A stretch of 64,000 bases of DNA from Saccharomonospora marina XMU15 (GCF_000244955.1 NZ_CM001439.1:5687279-5751278), one strand, 5' to 3'; shown: positions 52,253-62,219, counted from the stretch's first letter. Notes: generated by a model from the letters alone, not told the origin. Numbers and translations: made by a program.

Positions 52253-53469
52253 GGCGTCCCTCCGAGGAGGCTGCCGAGGAGGCCGCCGAAGTCACCGGTT
52301 CCGCTGCCCGTACCGTCCGGCGAGGCCCCGGACTGAGGCAGCGGTAGGAACGGCCCTTCGGCCGAGCCGCCGCTGCCCTGACGCGCGGCGTCGTCGCCAC
52401 CGGTGTCGGGTTCGCTGCCGTTGCCGAGGAACTCCATGGGCATCCCCGCGTTCAGGATGTTGCGCAGCATGGTGTCGAGGTTCATGTCCAGCCGAACCTT
52501 CACGTTGGCGTAGTCGCCCCGCACGATCGACCCGGCGAAGTGCGGCAACGGGTAGGTAGGCAGGATTCGTAGTGCCTCGGTCAGGTCGGAACCCGACTCG
52601 GCGAGCTTGTCGAGCACCGGGCCGAGCGACTCCAGGTTGGCGACGAGTTGCTCGCTGCTGCGGTTGACCACGCGCGTGCCCACCCTTGACAGCTCCTCCA
52701 GTGAGGAGAGCATGCCGACGAGTTGCTCACGCTGCTCACTGACCACCGCCAGTCCCGGCTCGAGGTGCTCCAGCGCGGTGACGAGGTTGTCCTCCTGCGC
52801 GACGAGCGTCTCGGAGAGCCGGTTCATCCCGTCGATGGCACGTACGATCTCGCCCCGCTGCGAGTCGAGTTCGGCGGCGAGCCGGTCGGCCCTGGTGAGC
52901 AGGGCACGGAACTCGGCGTCGTTGCCCGCGAGCGCCTTGTTGAGCTCCCGCACGATGTCGCGCAGTTGCTCGACGCCGCCGCCGTTGAGCAGCAGTGACA
53001 GCGCACCGAGAACCTCCTCCACCTCGGGGTTGCGACTGGTGCGCTGCAACGGGATCGTGGCGCCGTCGCTGAGCCTGCCTTGCGGTTGTTCGCCGGTGGG
53101 GGCGCTGAGTTCGACGAACTTCTCGCCCAGCAGGCTCGACTGCCTCAGCTCGGCTCGGGCGTTGGCCGGAAGCCGGACGTCGCCGCGCATGGTGAGTTGC
53201 ACCACGGCCGACTTCGAATCCTCGGCCAACTCGATCCGCTGCACCGTGCCGACCGTGACGTCGTCCACTTTGACCGAGGACTGCGGCACGAGGTCGAGCA
53301 CGTCGGTGAACTCGACCGTCACTCGCACCGGGTTGTCTCCGACGTCGGCCCCGCCCGGCAGCGGTGCGTTGTACAGCCCGGTGAACCCGCCGTCGGCGCA
53401 CCCCGCCAGCAGCAGCGCCACCCCGAGCAGCGCCGCCAGTTTTGCCCTGAGTCTGCTGGTCACGGTCAC
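52249..53469 (-). CDS. mce4E: Mce family lipoprotein E (mce4E-like, LprN type)
   Basis: The 406-residue protein has a lipoprotein signal with LLAGCADGG (lipobox Cys about 23), an MlaD domain (about 42-120, SVKVDDVTVGTVQRIEL) and coiled-coil helices. In mce operons the E subunit is the lipidated member, which fits the order here. It overlaps mceF and mceD by 4 bp each. Confidence 0.92.
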   Translation of the reverse strand: MTVTSRLRAKLAALLGVALLLAGCADGGFTGLYNAPLPGGADVGDNPVRVTVEFTDVLDLVPQSSVKVDDVTVGTVQRIELAEDSKSAVVQLTMRGDVRLPANARAELRQSSLLGEKFVELSAPTGEQPQGRLSDGATIPLQRTSRNPEVEEVLGALSLLLNGGGVEQLRDIVRELNKALAGNDAEFRALLTRADRLAAELDSQRGEIVRAIDGMNRLSETLVAQEDNLVTALEHLEPGLAVVSEQREQLVGMLSSLEELSRVGTRVVNRSSEQLVANLESLGPVLDKLAESGSDLTEALRILPTYPLPHFAGSIVRGDYANVKVRLDMNLDTMLRNILNAGMPMEFLGNGSEPDTGGDDAARQGSGGSAEGPFLPLPQSGASPDGTGSGTGDFGGLLGSLLGGTP

Positions 53470-54644
53470 GGCGCCCCCGCGGCAATCAGTGGTAGCGGCA
53501 ACGGCGGCAGCTCACCGGTCTGGATAGCGTGCAGCAGCTGCGAAACCGGCGGGATCTTGGTGGCGCCGTCCACGACGGGTGCGAGCACCTCGCACAGCTT
53601 GTTCAGCGACTGCGGTACCTGCTGCGACGACGCCAGCTTGACGAGCCTGCAGGCCGTGGTCACCAGCGGGTTGGTCAGCTCGTTGGCGTTGTACCTGATC
53701 GCGATGCTGCCGGAGTTGGCGTCGTAGGTGTTGATGAAGTTGGTCAGACCCGTCGGGGCCACGTCGAGCGTCTCGGCCAGCGAGGCGCGCTCGTCCACAA
53801 GGACCTGGGTGAGGCTCGCTAACTTGTCCACATTGGATGTCAGTTGGTCGCGGTTGTCGGTGACGAAGCGTTTGACGTCCCCCAACGCGGACCCCAGCGA
53901 CGACAGCGCGGCCGAAACCTCATCCGCCTCACCGGAGAGGAACCCGCTGACCTGGTCGAGGCGGGCGTAGAACTCCTCGAGCTGGGCGTCACTTCGCGCG
54001 AGGACCTCGGTGAAGGAATTGAGGTTGCGCACCGTCGCGAACAGGTCGCCCTTGGAGCTGTTCAGCGTCTCGGCCAGCTCGGACATGTGCGTGATCGTGG
54101 TGTTGAGGTTCTTGCCGTTGCCCTCGAAGGATTCGGCCGCCGCGTCGAGCACCCGGGAAAGCGAGCCGTCGGCGTTGGCCCCCTTCGGGCCCAGCGTGGT
54201 CGACAACTCGTCCAGCGTGCGGTACAGGTCGTCGATCTCCATCGGCGTCGCCGTACGGTCGAGCCCGATCGTGTCTCCCGAGCGCAGCCGGGGACCACCG
54301 TCGTAGGGCGGTGTCAGCTGCACGTAGCGGTCACTGACGAGACTCGGGGCGACGATCACCGCGCCGGCGCTGCTGGGCAGCGGCACGTCGTCGGACACGG
54401 CCATGTCCACCCTGACGCGCTGCCCCTCGGGAACGACGGCGGTGATCTCACCGACCTCGATACCGAGCACCCGAACCGCCGATCCCGGGTAGAGGCCGAC
54501 CGCCTTGGTGAAGTAGGCGGACAGCCTCGTGCCACCTCCGTCGCCGAAGGCCCACCACAGCGCACCGGTGAGCACCAGCACCACGACGGAGGCCGTGGCG
54601 ACCCATCGGTAGGTCCGCCGGGAGGCCCTGCTGTCGATCACCAT
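53466..54644 (-). CDS. mce4D: Mce family protein D (mce4D-like)
   Basis: The 392-residue protein has a membrane anchor (about 12-31), an MlaD domain (about 40-115, GSAVRVLGIEVGEITAV) and a long helical region. The ATG at 54644 (MVIDSRASRRTYR) gives a normal N-terminus and overlaps the mceC stop by 7 bp. The tail lacks the Cys/Pro-rich extension of mceA and mceF. Confidence 0.92.
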   Translation of the reverse strand: MVIDSRASRRTYRWVATASVVVLVLTGALWWAFGDGGGTRLSAYFTKAVGLYPGSAVRVLGIEVGEITAVVPEGQRVRVDMAVSDDVPLPSSAGAVIVAPSLVSDRYVQLTPPYDGGPRLRSGDTIGLDRTATPMEIDDLYRTLDELSTTLGPKGANADGSLSRVLDAAAESFEGNGKNLNTTITHMSELAETLNSSKGDLFATVRNLNSFTEVLARSDAQLEEFYARLDQVSGFLSGEADEVSAALSSLGSALGDVKRFVTDNRDQLTSNVDKLASLTQVLVDERASLAETLDVAPTGLTNFINTYDANSGSIAIRYNANELTNPLVTTACRLVKLASSQQVPQSLNKLCEVLAPVVDGATKIPPVSQLLHAIQTGELPPLPLPLIAAGAP

Positions 54645-55684
54645 CGGCCGCTCCTCACACCCTGGTCCGGCGCGGCGATCGTCGGATCGCAGCCCTGTGG
54701 GTTGTACTCGGCGCCGTTGAAGTTGATGGTCGGCGGCAGCATTCCGCAGATGTAGCCCTCGAACCACCGGCCGTTGCCGGTCACGTTCACGCCGGTCCTG
54801 GTGAACGGCCCGAGCAGGTGCAGCGTCTGCCGCAGGTTGTCCCGGTTTCGCTGCAACATTTCGGTGACCGAGTCCAGCTTGTCCAGCGCGGGGCGGATCT
54901 GCTTCTCGTTGTCGCGCACCAGGCCGGTCAGCTCGGCCGACACCCGCTGGGCACCGCGCAGCAACGCGTCGATCGCCTGCTCCCTGCGCTGCACCTCCGC
55001 CAGCAGTTGGTTACCGAACTCCACGATGTCGCGCAGCTGTTCGTTGCGCGAACTCAGCGTCTGCGTGACCCGGCTGGTGTTGGACAGCAACTTCGCCAGC
55101 TCCTGGTCCCGCGACGACACCGTTTCCGACAGCGCCGACAGGCCGTTCAGCGCGTCGGTCATCGGCTTCGACGTGCCGTGCAGCGTGTCGGCGACGACGT
55201 CGAAGCTCTTCGCGAGTTGCTGGGTGTCGATGTCCTCGACAGCGGTCGACAGCTCGTCGAATGCGTCCTGCAGTTGGAACGGGGTCCTGGTCCGCTCCAC
55301 CGGGATCGGCTGGTTCGGGTCCTGCGGCGCGTTGCCCCTCGGCACGAGTGCCAGGTACTTGTCGCCGAGCAACGTCTTGATCTCGATGGACGCCGTGGTG
55401 CCTTCGCCGATCCTGCTGGTGTCGAACGAGTCGACCGAGAAGGTGGCGAGCACTCGCGTGCCGTCGAGAACCACGTCGTCGACCTTGCCGACCTTGACAC
55501 CCGCTACCTGCACCTCGTCGCCGGGCTGCAGTCCCGCCGACTCCGCGAAGTGGGCCGAGTAGGTCGAGGAGTTGTTGAGCAGCGGGATCTCGTCGAGCTG
55601 GTAGGCGACCACAACGGAGAGCACGATCAACACCAGGCTCACCAGCCCGACGGTAGCCTGGTTTCGCTCCTTGAGAGGTTTCAT
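54638..55684 (-). CDS. mce4C: Mce family protein C (mce4C-like)
   Basis: The 348-residue protein starts MKPLKERNQATVGLVSL with a membrane helix (about 10-28), followed by the MlaD domain (about 38-112, DEVQVAGVKVGKVDDVVLDG) and helical needle segments. The C-terminal region (YICGMLPPTINFNGAEYNPQGC) has two Cys that could form a disulfide. The start overlaps the mceB stop by 1 bp (TGATG). Confidence 0.92.
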   Translation of the reverse strand: MKPLKERNQATVGLVSLVLIVLSVVVAYQLDEIPLLNNSSTYSAHFAESAGLQPGDEVQVAGVKVGKVDDVVLDGTRVLATFSVDSFDTSRIGEGTTASIEIKTLLGDKYLALVPRGNAPQDPNQPIPVERTRTPFQLQDAFDELSTAVEDIDTQQLAKSFDVVADTLHGTSKPMTDALNGLSALSETVSSRDQELAKLLSNTSRVTQTLSSRNEQLRDIVEFGNQLLAEVQRREQAIDALLRGAQRVSAELTGLVRDNEKQIRPALDKLDSVTEMLQRNRDNLRQTLHLLGPFTRTGVNVTGNGRWFEGYICGMLPPTINFNGAEYNPQGCDPTIAAPDQGVRSGRW

Positions 55685-56730
55685 CAGACCTTGCACCTCT
55701 CTGGCAGCTGCGTGCCCGGCAACGGCAGCACCGGCACGGTGACGTTGAGCGACTCGATTCCGATCGTGCCCGACAGCCCGCACAGGTAGTAGTTGAACCA
55801 GCTGCCGTAACTGGTCACCCTGGTGAACTTGCGCATGCTGGACGGGAGATCGTTCAGGATCGTGGCGAGCAGGTCCTCGGCGTCGCGCAGGTTGCCCGCC
55901 AGCCTGTTCAGCCCGTCGATGTCGCGCTTCAGCGGGGGTCGAGCGTCCTCGAGCAGGCCCGCGGTGACGTCGGTGAGTTCGGCCATACCGGAAACCGCTT
56001 CCCCGATGGGTTCGCGCTGGCGAGCGAGGCCGGACACCAGTTGCTGCGTGGTGTCGACCAGTTGCCCGAGTTGCGGTGAGCGCTGGTTGACGGTGTCGAG
56101 CACGGAGTTGAGGTTGTCGATGACTTTTCCGATCACCTCGTCGCGATCGGCCACGGTCGTGGTGACCGAAGCGATGTGTGTCAGCAGGCTTCGTACCGTG
56201 CCACCTTCGCCCTGCAGGACGCGGATGAGCTGGTAGGAAAGCTGGTTGACCTGCTCGGGCTCCAGTGCGCGCAGCAGCGGGCGGAACCCGTTGAACAGCG
56301 TCGTCAGGTCGAGCGCGGGTTGGGTTCGCTCCATCGGGATCGTGCCGCCTGCGGGTAGCACGGAGTCACCGGAGACGTTGGTGCCCAGCGAGAGGTAGCG
56401 CTGGCCGACCAGGTTGCGGAACTTCACCGTCGCCGTCACCAGTGCGGGCAGTTCCCGCCCCTGCTCGACCTGGAAGGTCACCTGCGCCACGGTGCCTGCT
56501 CCGTCGTCACTGTCGACGGCCTCGATACCGGTGACCTGACCGACCTTGACCCCCGCGATCCGCACGTCGTCACCGACGTGCAGGCCGGAAGCACTGCTGA
56601 ACCGAGCGGTGTAGCCGGAGGCGTCACCGAAGTTCGCGTTGGCGATCGTCGCAGCCAGCACCGCGGTCAGCAGCATGGTGACCACGGTGAACACGCCCAT
56701 CTTCAGCAGCGCCGGAACGAAGCTCCTCAT
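55684..56730 (-). CDS. mce4B: Mce family protein B (mce4B-like)
   Basis: The 348-residue protein has a membrane helix (about 9-29), an MlaD domain (about 38-112, DDVRIAGVKVGQVTGIEAV) and a helical region with the family hallmark LNSVLDTVNQRSPQLGQLVD. The C-terminal YYLCGLSG...PERC pair of Cys resembles that of mceC. The ATG at 56730 overlaps the mceA stop by 4 bp. Confidence 0.92.
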   Translation of the reverse strand: MRSFVPALLKMGVFTVVTMLLTAVLAATIANANFGDASGYTARFSSASGLHVGDDVRIAGVKVGQVTGIEAVDSDDGAGTVAQVTFQVEQGRELPALVTATVKFRNLVGQRYLSLGTNVSGDSVLPAGGTIPMERTQPALDLTTLFNGFRPLLRALEPEQVNQLSYQLIRVLQGEGGTVRSLLTHIASVTTTVADRDEVIGKVIDNLNSVLDTVNQRSPQLGQLVDTTQQLVSGLARQREPIGEAVSGMAELTDVTAGLLEDARPPLKRDIDGLNRLAGNLRDAEDLLATILNDLPSSMRKFTRVTSYGSWFNYYLCGLSGTIGIESLNVTVPVLPLPGTQLPERCKV

Positions 56731-58088
56731 CGGACCTCCACGGTGGCGCCCCGGTAGAAGGGCCCGAGCAGCAACGACGACCATCCGGGCGCGTCCTCGG
56801 GCGCGATACCGGTGCCCGACGACTGCAGCAGCGCGACCAGTTCCTGCTCGGCACCGGAGTTGGCGACCAGCGGAACACCCGCGGGCGTGGACCCTCCGCC
56901 CGAGGAGAACGGCACGTCCAGTCCCTGCACCGGACCCGGCAGCGGATCGTCGAACTGGGTGCCCGGGTGGGTCGAGCCGTCACGCACCGGCCCGTCGGGC
57001 GGGTACTGCGGCCACGTACCCGGTGCCGGGACCTGCGGGTAGCAGCGGGGGCCACGCTTGTCGAGGTACCTCGGCTCGTCCACGCCGGGAAGGTACTTGC
57101 CCCGGTTGGAAGCGATGATCTTGATGACGACGTGATTCATCTGGTCGCCGTTGTACCCGAACGCGGCCTTCGCCGCGGGCATCATGTCAGCGAACTGGCC
57201 GAACATGCACGGGTACTGCGGAGCGTACTTCTCGAGGATATCCAGCACCGGCTGCGCGGTGGCGGTCAGCCTGATGAGGTTGTTCTCGTTGGCGTCGAGG
57301 AAGCTCGCCAGGTTGACCGACGCGCTGGACACGCTCGTGTAGAGCGTCTCCAGCCGCTCACGCTTCTCCAGCAGCGTGCGTGTCGTGGTGGTGAGGTCCG
57401 ACATCGCCTCCAGGAACTCCGGAGCGGCTTCGCTGTACACATCGGACACGTCGGCGAGGCCGGTGATGTCGGCCTTGATGTCCGGCAGTGCCGGATTCAG
57501 CTCACCGAGGTAGTCCGACAACCGCACCAGCGTCTCGCCGAGCCGTTCGCCCTGCCCGTCAAGCGCCGTGGACACCGCGTTGAGCGTGCTGGAAAGCTTC
57601 TCCGGGCGCACGCTGCGCAGCAGCGGCAGCACCTCGGAAAGTACCTGCTCGACTTCCACCGCCTCGACGCTGCGGTCCTGCCGGATCACATCGCCGGCCT
57701 GGATGTGCCCCGCGGCGCCCCCACTCGGCGGCTGCAACGCCACGTAGCGTTCGCCGAACAGTGTCTTCGGCACCAACCGCGCCGACACCGCCGCCGGAAT
57801 CACCTCGACCTTGCGCGGGTCCAGCGCCAACCGCAACGTCGCACCGCTGCCGGAGGAGGACACCCCACGAACCTCACCGACGCGCACGCCCCTGATCTTG
57901 ACGTCGGCGCCCTCCCGCAGTTGTGTGCCGATGCGGTCGGTCTTGAGCTGCACCATCGCGACGTCGGCGAAGGCCTTGTTGTACACCGCGACCGTCGTCG
58001 TGATGAACAGTGCGACGACGACCAGGAACACCAGGCCCAGCAGTTGGTGCCACAGCCTGCGCAGCAGCAGCCGCCTCGTCGTGCTCAT
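56727..58088 (-). CDS. mce4A: Mce family protein A (mce4A-like)
   Basis: The 453-residue protein has an N-terminal membrane helix (about 15-35), an MlaD domain (about 42-118, GADVKIRGVRVGEVRGVSS) and a helical needle. The tail (after about 330) is Pro/Gly-rich, with YPQVPAPGTWPQYPPDGPV and a Cys in RGPRCYPQ. The region PCMFGQFADMMPAAKAAFGYN is characteristic of mce4A/mce1A. It overlaps yrbEB by 4 bp. Confidence 0.92.
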   Translation of the reverse strand: MSTTRRLLLRRLWHQLLGLVFLVVVALFITTTVAVYNKAFADVAMVQLKTDRIGTQLREGADVKIRGVRVGEVRGVSSSGSGATLRLALDPRKVEVIPAAVSARLVPKTLFGERYVALQPPSGGAAGHIQAGDVIRQDRSVEAVEVEQVLSEVLPLLRSVRPEKLSSTLNAVSTALDGQGERLGETLVRLSDYLGELNPALPDIKADITGLADVSDVYSEAAPEFLEAMSDLTTTTRTLLEKRERLETLYTSVSSASVNLASFLDANENNLIRLTATAQPVLDILEKYAPQYPCMFGQFADMMPAAKAAFGYNGDQMNHVVIKIIASNRGKYLPGVDEPRYLDKRGPRCYPQVPAPGTWPQYPPDGPVRDGSTHPGTQFDDPLPGPVQGLDVPFSSGGGSTPAGVPLVANSGAEQELVALLQSSGTGIAPEDAPGWSSLLLGPFYRGATVEVR

Positions 58089-58954
58089 CCGGAGATCCTC
58101 ACCGTCGTGGTCGCCCCCCAGATCGCCAGACTCAGGAAGAAGTCGAGCACGGCCACCAGCACGATCGAGGTCCGTACCGCGCGGCCGACGGCCACACCCA
58201 CGCCAGCGGGACCGCCGCTGGCGGTGAAACCGTAGTAGCAGTGGGACATGATGACGATCGTGCTGAAGATCAGCACCTTACCGAAGGACCACAGCACATC
58301 CTCCGGTGGCAGAAACAGGTTGAAGTAGTGGTCGTAGGTTCCCGCCGACTGGCCGTACATCCAGATGGTGATCTGCCGTGACGCCAGGTAGGAGGAGAGG
58401 AGCCCGACGGCGTACAGCGGGATGACGGCGACAACGCCCGCGATGACACGGGTGGTGACCAGGTACGGCAGGCTCGGCACGCCCATCACCTCGAGCGCGT
58501 CGATCTCCTCGGAGATCCGCATCGCGCCGAGTTGTGCGGTGAAGCCGCAACCGACCGTGGCCGAGAGCGCCAACCCCGCCGACAGCGGCGCCACCTCCCT
58601 GGTGTTGAAGTACGCCGAGATGAAGCCGGTGAGCGCCGCCGTGCCGAGTTGGTCCAGCGCGGCATAGCCCTGGATGCCGACGATGAGGCCGGTGAACAGG
58701 GTCATCCCGATCATCACGCCGAGGGTGCCGCCGATGACCGCGAGCCCGCCCGTGCCGAAGATGACCTCCGTGAGCAGCCGCAGCGTCTCCTTGCCGTAGC
58801 GGCGCAGCGTTCTCGGTACCCAGGCCAGGGCGCGAACGTAGAACAGCAGTTGGGCGCCAAGCCCCTCCAGTGACGCGCCGGGGCGCGCGATGATCTCGAG
58901 CGTACGGTCGCTCGGTCCGGACCCGGTCTGCCGCGTGTTCGACATCGCCCTCAC
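58085..58954 (-). CDS. yrbE4B: MlaE-type permease YrbE4B
   Basis: The 289-residue integral membrane protein has about five or six helices. It carries the conserved cytoplasmic loop EEIDALEVMGVPSLPYLVTTR (about 150-170) that meets the MceG ATPase. It forms the permease dimer with YrbE4A. The start is a GTG overlapping the upstream stop (GTGA); the ATG at 58945 (MSNTRQTG) is an alternative. No mceG ATPase gene occurs in the window, so it must be encoded elsewhere. Confidence 0.93.
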   Translation of the reverse strand: MRAMSNTRQTGSGPSDRTLEIIARPGASLEGLGAQLLFYVRALAWVPRTLRRYGKETLRLLTEVIFGTGGLAVIGGTLGVMIGMTLFTGLIVGIQGYAALDQLGTAALTGFISAYFNTREVAPLSAGLALSATVGCGFTAQLGAMRISEEIDALEVMGVPSLPYLVTTRVIAGVVAVIPLYAVGLLSSYLASRQITIWMYGQSAGTYDHYFNLFLPPEDVLWSFGKVLIFSTIVIMSHCYYGFTASGGPAGVGVAVGRAVRTSIVLVAVLDFFLSLAIWGATTTVRISG

Positions 58955-59745
58955 AAAGCCTTCGGTGGGACGATCTTGAGGTAGATCGCGGTGAGCACGA
59001 CATTGATCAGGAACAGCAGCAGGAACGTGATGACCACCGCCTGGTTCACGGCGTCACCAACGCCCTTGGGCCCGCCCGCGGGGTTGAGCCCGCGAAACGC
59101 CGCGACCACGCCTGCCACGAACCCGTAGATGAACGCCTTGAGCTCGCTGATCCACAGATCGGGAAGCTGGGCCAACGCGTTGAAGCTCGCCAGGTAGGCA
59201 CCCGGCGTGCCGCCCTGCAGCACGACGTTGAAGAAGTAGCCGCCCAGCACGCCCACCACGCTGACCAGGCCGTTGAGCAGCACGGAAACCACGATCGCGG
59301 CCAGCACCCTCGGCACGATGAGCCGCTGGATGGGGTCGACGCCGAGCACCTGCATGGCGTCGATCTCCTCGCGGATCTTGCGTGCTCCGATGTCGGCGCA
59401 GACCGCGCTTCCACCCGCTCCCGCGACGAGCAGCGCGGTGATCAGCGGGCTGGCCTGTTGCACGATGGCGAGCGCGCTGGCCGCACCCGTGAACGACTGA
59501 GCGCCGATCTGCTGGGTCAACGAGCCGAGTTGCAGCGCGATCACGGCGCCGAACGGGATCGCCACGAGCGCGGTGGGCAGGATCGTGACGCTGGCGAAGA
59601 ACCAGCACTGCTGCATCCATTCGCGCCACTGGAAGGGCCTGCGCGGTATCGCCCGCAGCACCTCCCACCCGAGTGTCGAGAGTCGACCGACCTGGGTCAG
59701 CGCCCGAACGCCCGGCACAGGTGGAGAACCCGTTGCCGCACTCAT
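58951..59745 (-). CDS. yrbE4A: MlaE-type permease YrbE4A
   Basis: The 264-residue integral membrane permease half has about five helices. The conserved loop reads EEIDAMQVLGVDPIQRLIVPR (about 140-160), preceded by GAGGSAVCADIGARKI. It is first of the importer genes. It follows an SDR by 69 bp on the same strand, as Rv3502c precedes yrbE4A, which supports an mce4-type locus. Confidence 0.93.
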   Translation of the reverse strand: MSAATGSPPVPGVRALTQVGRLSTLGWEVLRAIPRRPFQWREWMQQCWFFASVTILPTALVAIPFGAVIALQLGSLTQQIGAQSFTGAASALAIVQQASPLITALLVAGAGGSAVCADIGARKIREEIDAMQVLGVDPIQRLIVPRVLAAIVVSVLLNGLVSVVGVLGGYFFNVVLQGGTPGAYLASFNALAQLPDLWISELKAFIYGFVAGVVAAFRGLNPAGGPKGVGDAVNQAVVITFLLLFLINVVLTAIYLKIVPPKAL

Positions 59746-59814
59746 GCAACCTCCGTAACGCTCACCCTTGAACGTGAAGTGACAAGCTCAGGTGGCGTTG
59801 CCGCCTGCGTCGTC

Positions 59815-60573
59815 TCAGACCTTCAACGCATGTGTCGCCGTCGAGCCGCCGTCGGCGACGAACTCCGCTCCCGTGCAGTACGAACTGTCGTCGCTGGCCA
59901 GGAACGCCACCACACCCGCGATCTCCTCCGGTTGCCCGACCCTGCCGAGCGCCACCTTGCGTCCCGCGGGGGAAAGGTCCGTTTCGGCTCCCACGAAATT
60001 GCGCACCATGTCGGTGTCGATCAGCCCCGGATGCACGGAATTGACCCGGATTCCGTGCTCCCCGAGTTCGAGCGCGGCGACCTTGGTCATGCCCCGGATC
60101 GCGAACTTGCTCGCGGTGTAGGCGCTCACCAGCGGCATTCCAGCCAGCCCCTCGACGGACGACATGTTGACGATGGACCCGCCTCCTGCGGATGTCATCG
60201 GTTCAACGACCGAGCGCATCCCCAGAAACGTGCCGATCTGATTCACCCTGATCACGCGCTCGTAGTCGGCGAGTGTGGTGTCGGTGAGCGCGGCGAAATG
60301 CAGCATGCCCGCGTTGTTCACCAAGACGTTCAGCGAACCGAATTCCTCGACGGTGCGCGCCACCGCTCCCCGCCACTGGTCCTCGTCGGTCACGTCGAGG
60401 TGCTGGTACGCGGCGGCCTCACCGAGCGAATCCGCCAGCTCCTTACCCTCCGCGTCGGTGATGTCGGTGATCATCACCCGTGCGCCCTCGGCGACGAAGC
60501 GCCGAGCGGCAGCGGCGCCCTGGCCGCGCGCGGCGCCGGTGAGGAGCGCGACCTTGCCCGAGAGCCTGCCCAT
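59815..60573 (-). CDS. Hydroxysteroid-type short-chain dehydrogenase
   Basis: The 252-residue SDR has TGAARGQGAAAARRF (about 12-26), NNAG in VNNAGMLHF, the catalytic Ser in NMSSVEG and Tyr-x3-Lys in YTASKFAIRG (about 152-156). The segment HPGLIDTDMVRNF follows. The pattern fits the 3-alpha/20-beta-hydroxysteroid dehydrogenase group (Rv2002-like). It lies directly upstream of yrbE4A and 58 bp after an aldehyde dehydrogenase, so it is probably part of the mce4 transcription unit. Confidence 0.87.
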   Translation of the reverse strand: MGRLSGKVALLTGAARGQGAAAARRFVAEGARVMITDITDAEGKELADSLGEAAAYQHLDVTDEDQWRGAVARTVEEFGSLNVLVNNAGMLHFAALTDTTLADYERVIRVNQIGTFLGMRSVVEPMTSAGGGSIVNMSSVEGLAGMPLVSAYTASKFAIRGMTKVAALELGEHGIRVNSVHPGLIDTDMVRNFVGAETDLSPAGRKVALGRVGQPEEIAGVVAFLASDDSSYCTGAEFVADGGSTATHALKV

Positions 60574-60631
60574 CTGCGTACCTGCCTTTCCGTGCTTTCT
60601 CGCCTACCCGTCCTGCCCGAAGCGCCCCGGC

Positions 60632-62143
60632 TCACATCAGTTCGTCGCCGAACGGCATCAACACGCTCTTGAGCTCGGTGTAGGCCTCGAAGGCGGTCCT
60701 GCCGCCCTCCCTGCCGAGCCCGGACTGCTTGAAGCCACCGAAGGGAAGGTGCGGTTCGATCTGGAAGCCGTTGATCCCTACCGTGCCCGCCCGAAGTCCA
60801 CGCGCCACGCGGAACGCTCGCTGCGCGTCGGAGCTGAACACGCTGGCGCCCAAGCCGTACTCGGTGTCGTTGGCGAGCCTGATCGCCTCGTCCTCATCGG
60901 AGAACGGCACGACGGACAGCACCGGCCCGAAGATCTCCTCCTGCGCGATCGTGGCGGAGTTGTCCACGTCGGCGAAGATCGTCGGCGCCACGAAGTTGCC
61001 CGCCGCGTACTCGCCCGCAAGCCGCTCGCCACCGGTCACCAGCCGCGCGCCCTCGGCCTTGCCCTTCTCGATGTAGCCGAGCACGCGGTCGAGTTGGCGG
61101 CCGTTGATGAGTGGTGCGGATATCACCGAGGGGTCGAAGGGGTCGCCGTAGGTCACTGCCGCCGCCACACCTTGAGCGGCGGCGATGAAGTCCTCGTAGA
61201 CGTCGCGGTGCACCAGTGCGCGGGTGTTGGCCACGCAGGCCTGCCCGGAAAGCCCCATGGTCACGGCTCCCACCGTGGTCGCCGCCGCGACACCGACGTC
61301 GGGGGCGTCGCCGAACACCACCGCCGGGCTCTTGCCACCGAGTTCCAGCGAGACCCGTTTCAGCGTCGTGGCGGAGGCCTCGACGATCCGCTTGCCGACC
61401 TCCCTGCTGCCGGTGAAGCTGATCTTGTCGATGTCCGGGTGGGTGATCAGCCGTTCCCCGGTGGGGTCGCCGGGGCCGGTGACGACGTTGAGGGCGCCCT
61501 TGGGCAGCCCCGCCTCGAGCAGCAACTCGACCATCCGAAGCACCGAGAACGTGGCGTACTCACTCGGCTTGAGCACCACGGTGCAGCCTGCGGCCAGCGC
61601 GGGGGCGACCTTCTGCGCGAACAGCAGGAACGGCACGTTCCACGGCAGGATGGCGCCGACGACCCCGATCGGTTCCCGAAACGACATCGCCAGGTGGTCG
61701 CCGCCCTGGTAGGGCGGCAGCGTCTGGCCGCCGATCTTGTCGATCCAACCCGCGTGGTGGTCGAAGGCGTCGGCGGCCGCGGCCACCGAGACCGCGTAGA
61801 TGCTGCCGAACGACACCGGGACGGAGTTGTCGAGCGCCTGTAGCGCACGCAGCTGGTCCGCGTTCTCGCGAAGCAGGTCGGCGAATCGGTGCAGCACGGC
61901 GATCCTCGTCTGCGCGTTCGCCCGGGACCATTCACCCGACTCGAAGGCTCGCCGTGCCGCGGCTACGGCCGCGTCGACGTCGGAGGGTGACGCTACCGCG
62001 ATCTCACCGATCTCCTCGCCGGTCGCCGGGTGGTGGTGGGTCCACGTCGCGCCGCCCTCGGCGGCCACCCACTCGCCGTCGATGTGGAGCCTGCCGGGTG
62101 TCAGCCCCGCCGCTTCGCGATGGGGCAGCATCGTCAGGGTCAT
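60632..62143 (-). CDS. Aldehyde dehydrogenase
   Basis: The 503-residue NAD(P)-dependent aldehyde dehydrogenase has ILPWNVPFLLFAQKVAPALAAGC, the catalytic Glu in LELGGKSPAVV (about 268-278) and the nucleophilic Cys in GLSGQACVANTR (about residue 303). The ATG at 62143 lies about 60 bp downstream of a KstR-like box with a -10. It probably heads the aldehyde-dehydrogenase/SDR/mce4 unit and may handle the aldehyde product of side-chain cleavage. Confidence 0.88.
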   Translation of the reverse strand: MTLTMLPHREAAGLTPGRLHIDGEWVAAEGGATWTHHHPATGEEIGEIAVASPSDVDAAVAAARRAFESGEWSRANAQTRIAVLHRFADLLRENADQLRALQALDNSVPVSFGSIYAVSVAAAADAFDHHAGWIDKIGGQTLPPYQGGDHLAMSFREPIGVVGAILPWNVPFLLFAQKVAPALAAGCTVVLKPSEYATFSVLRMVELLLEAGLPKGALNVVTGPGDPTGERLITHPDIDKISFTGSREVGKRIVEASATTLKRVSLELGGKSPAVVFGDAPDVGVAAATTVGAVTMGLSGQACVANTRALVHRDVYEDFIAAAQGVAAAVTYGDPFDPSVISAPLINGRQLDRVLGYIEKGKAEGARLVTGGERLAGEYAAGNFVAPTIFADVDNSATIAQEEIFGPVLSVVPFSDEDEAIRLANDTEYGLGASVFSSDAQRAFRVARGLRAGTVGINGFQIEPHLPFGGFKQSGLGREGGRTAFEAYTELKSVLMPFGDELM

Positions 62144-62201
62144 GAACTCGCCTCCAACGGCTCACCGGCGCCCGACACCGTCGGCCTGCCAACTCCGGCC
62201 A

Positions 62202-62219
62202 AGAGTAGAACTTATTCTC
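62202..62219 (-). promoter_or_regulatory. KstR-like box and -10 of the aldehyde dehydrogenase/mce4 unit
   Basis: TAGAACTTATTCTC (62206-62219; two mismatches to TNNAACNNGTTNNA) overlaps the minus-strand -10 TACTCT (62207-62202), the same layout as the P450, KstD-like and glycosyltransferase promoters. Confidence 0.55.
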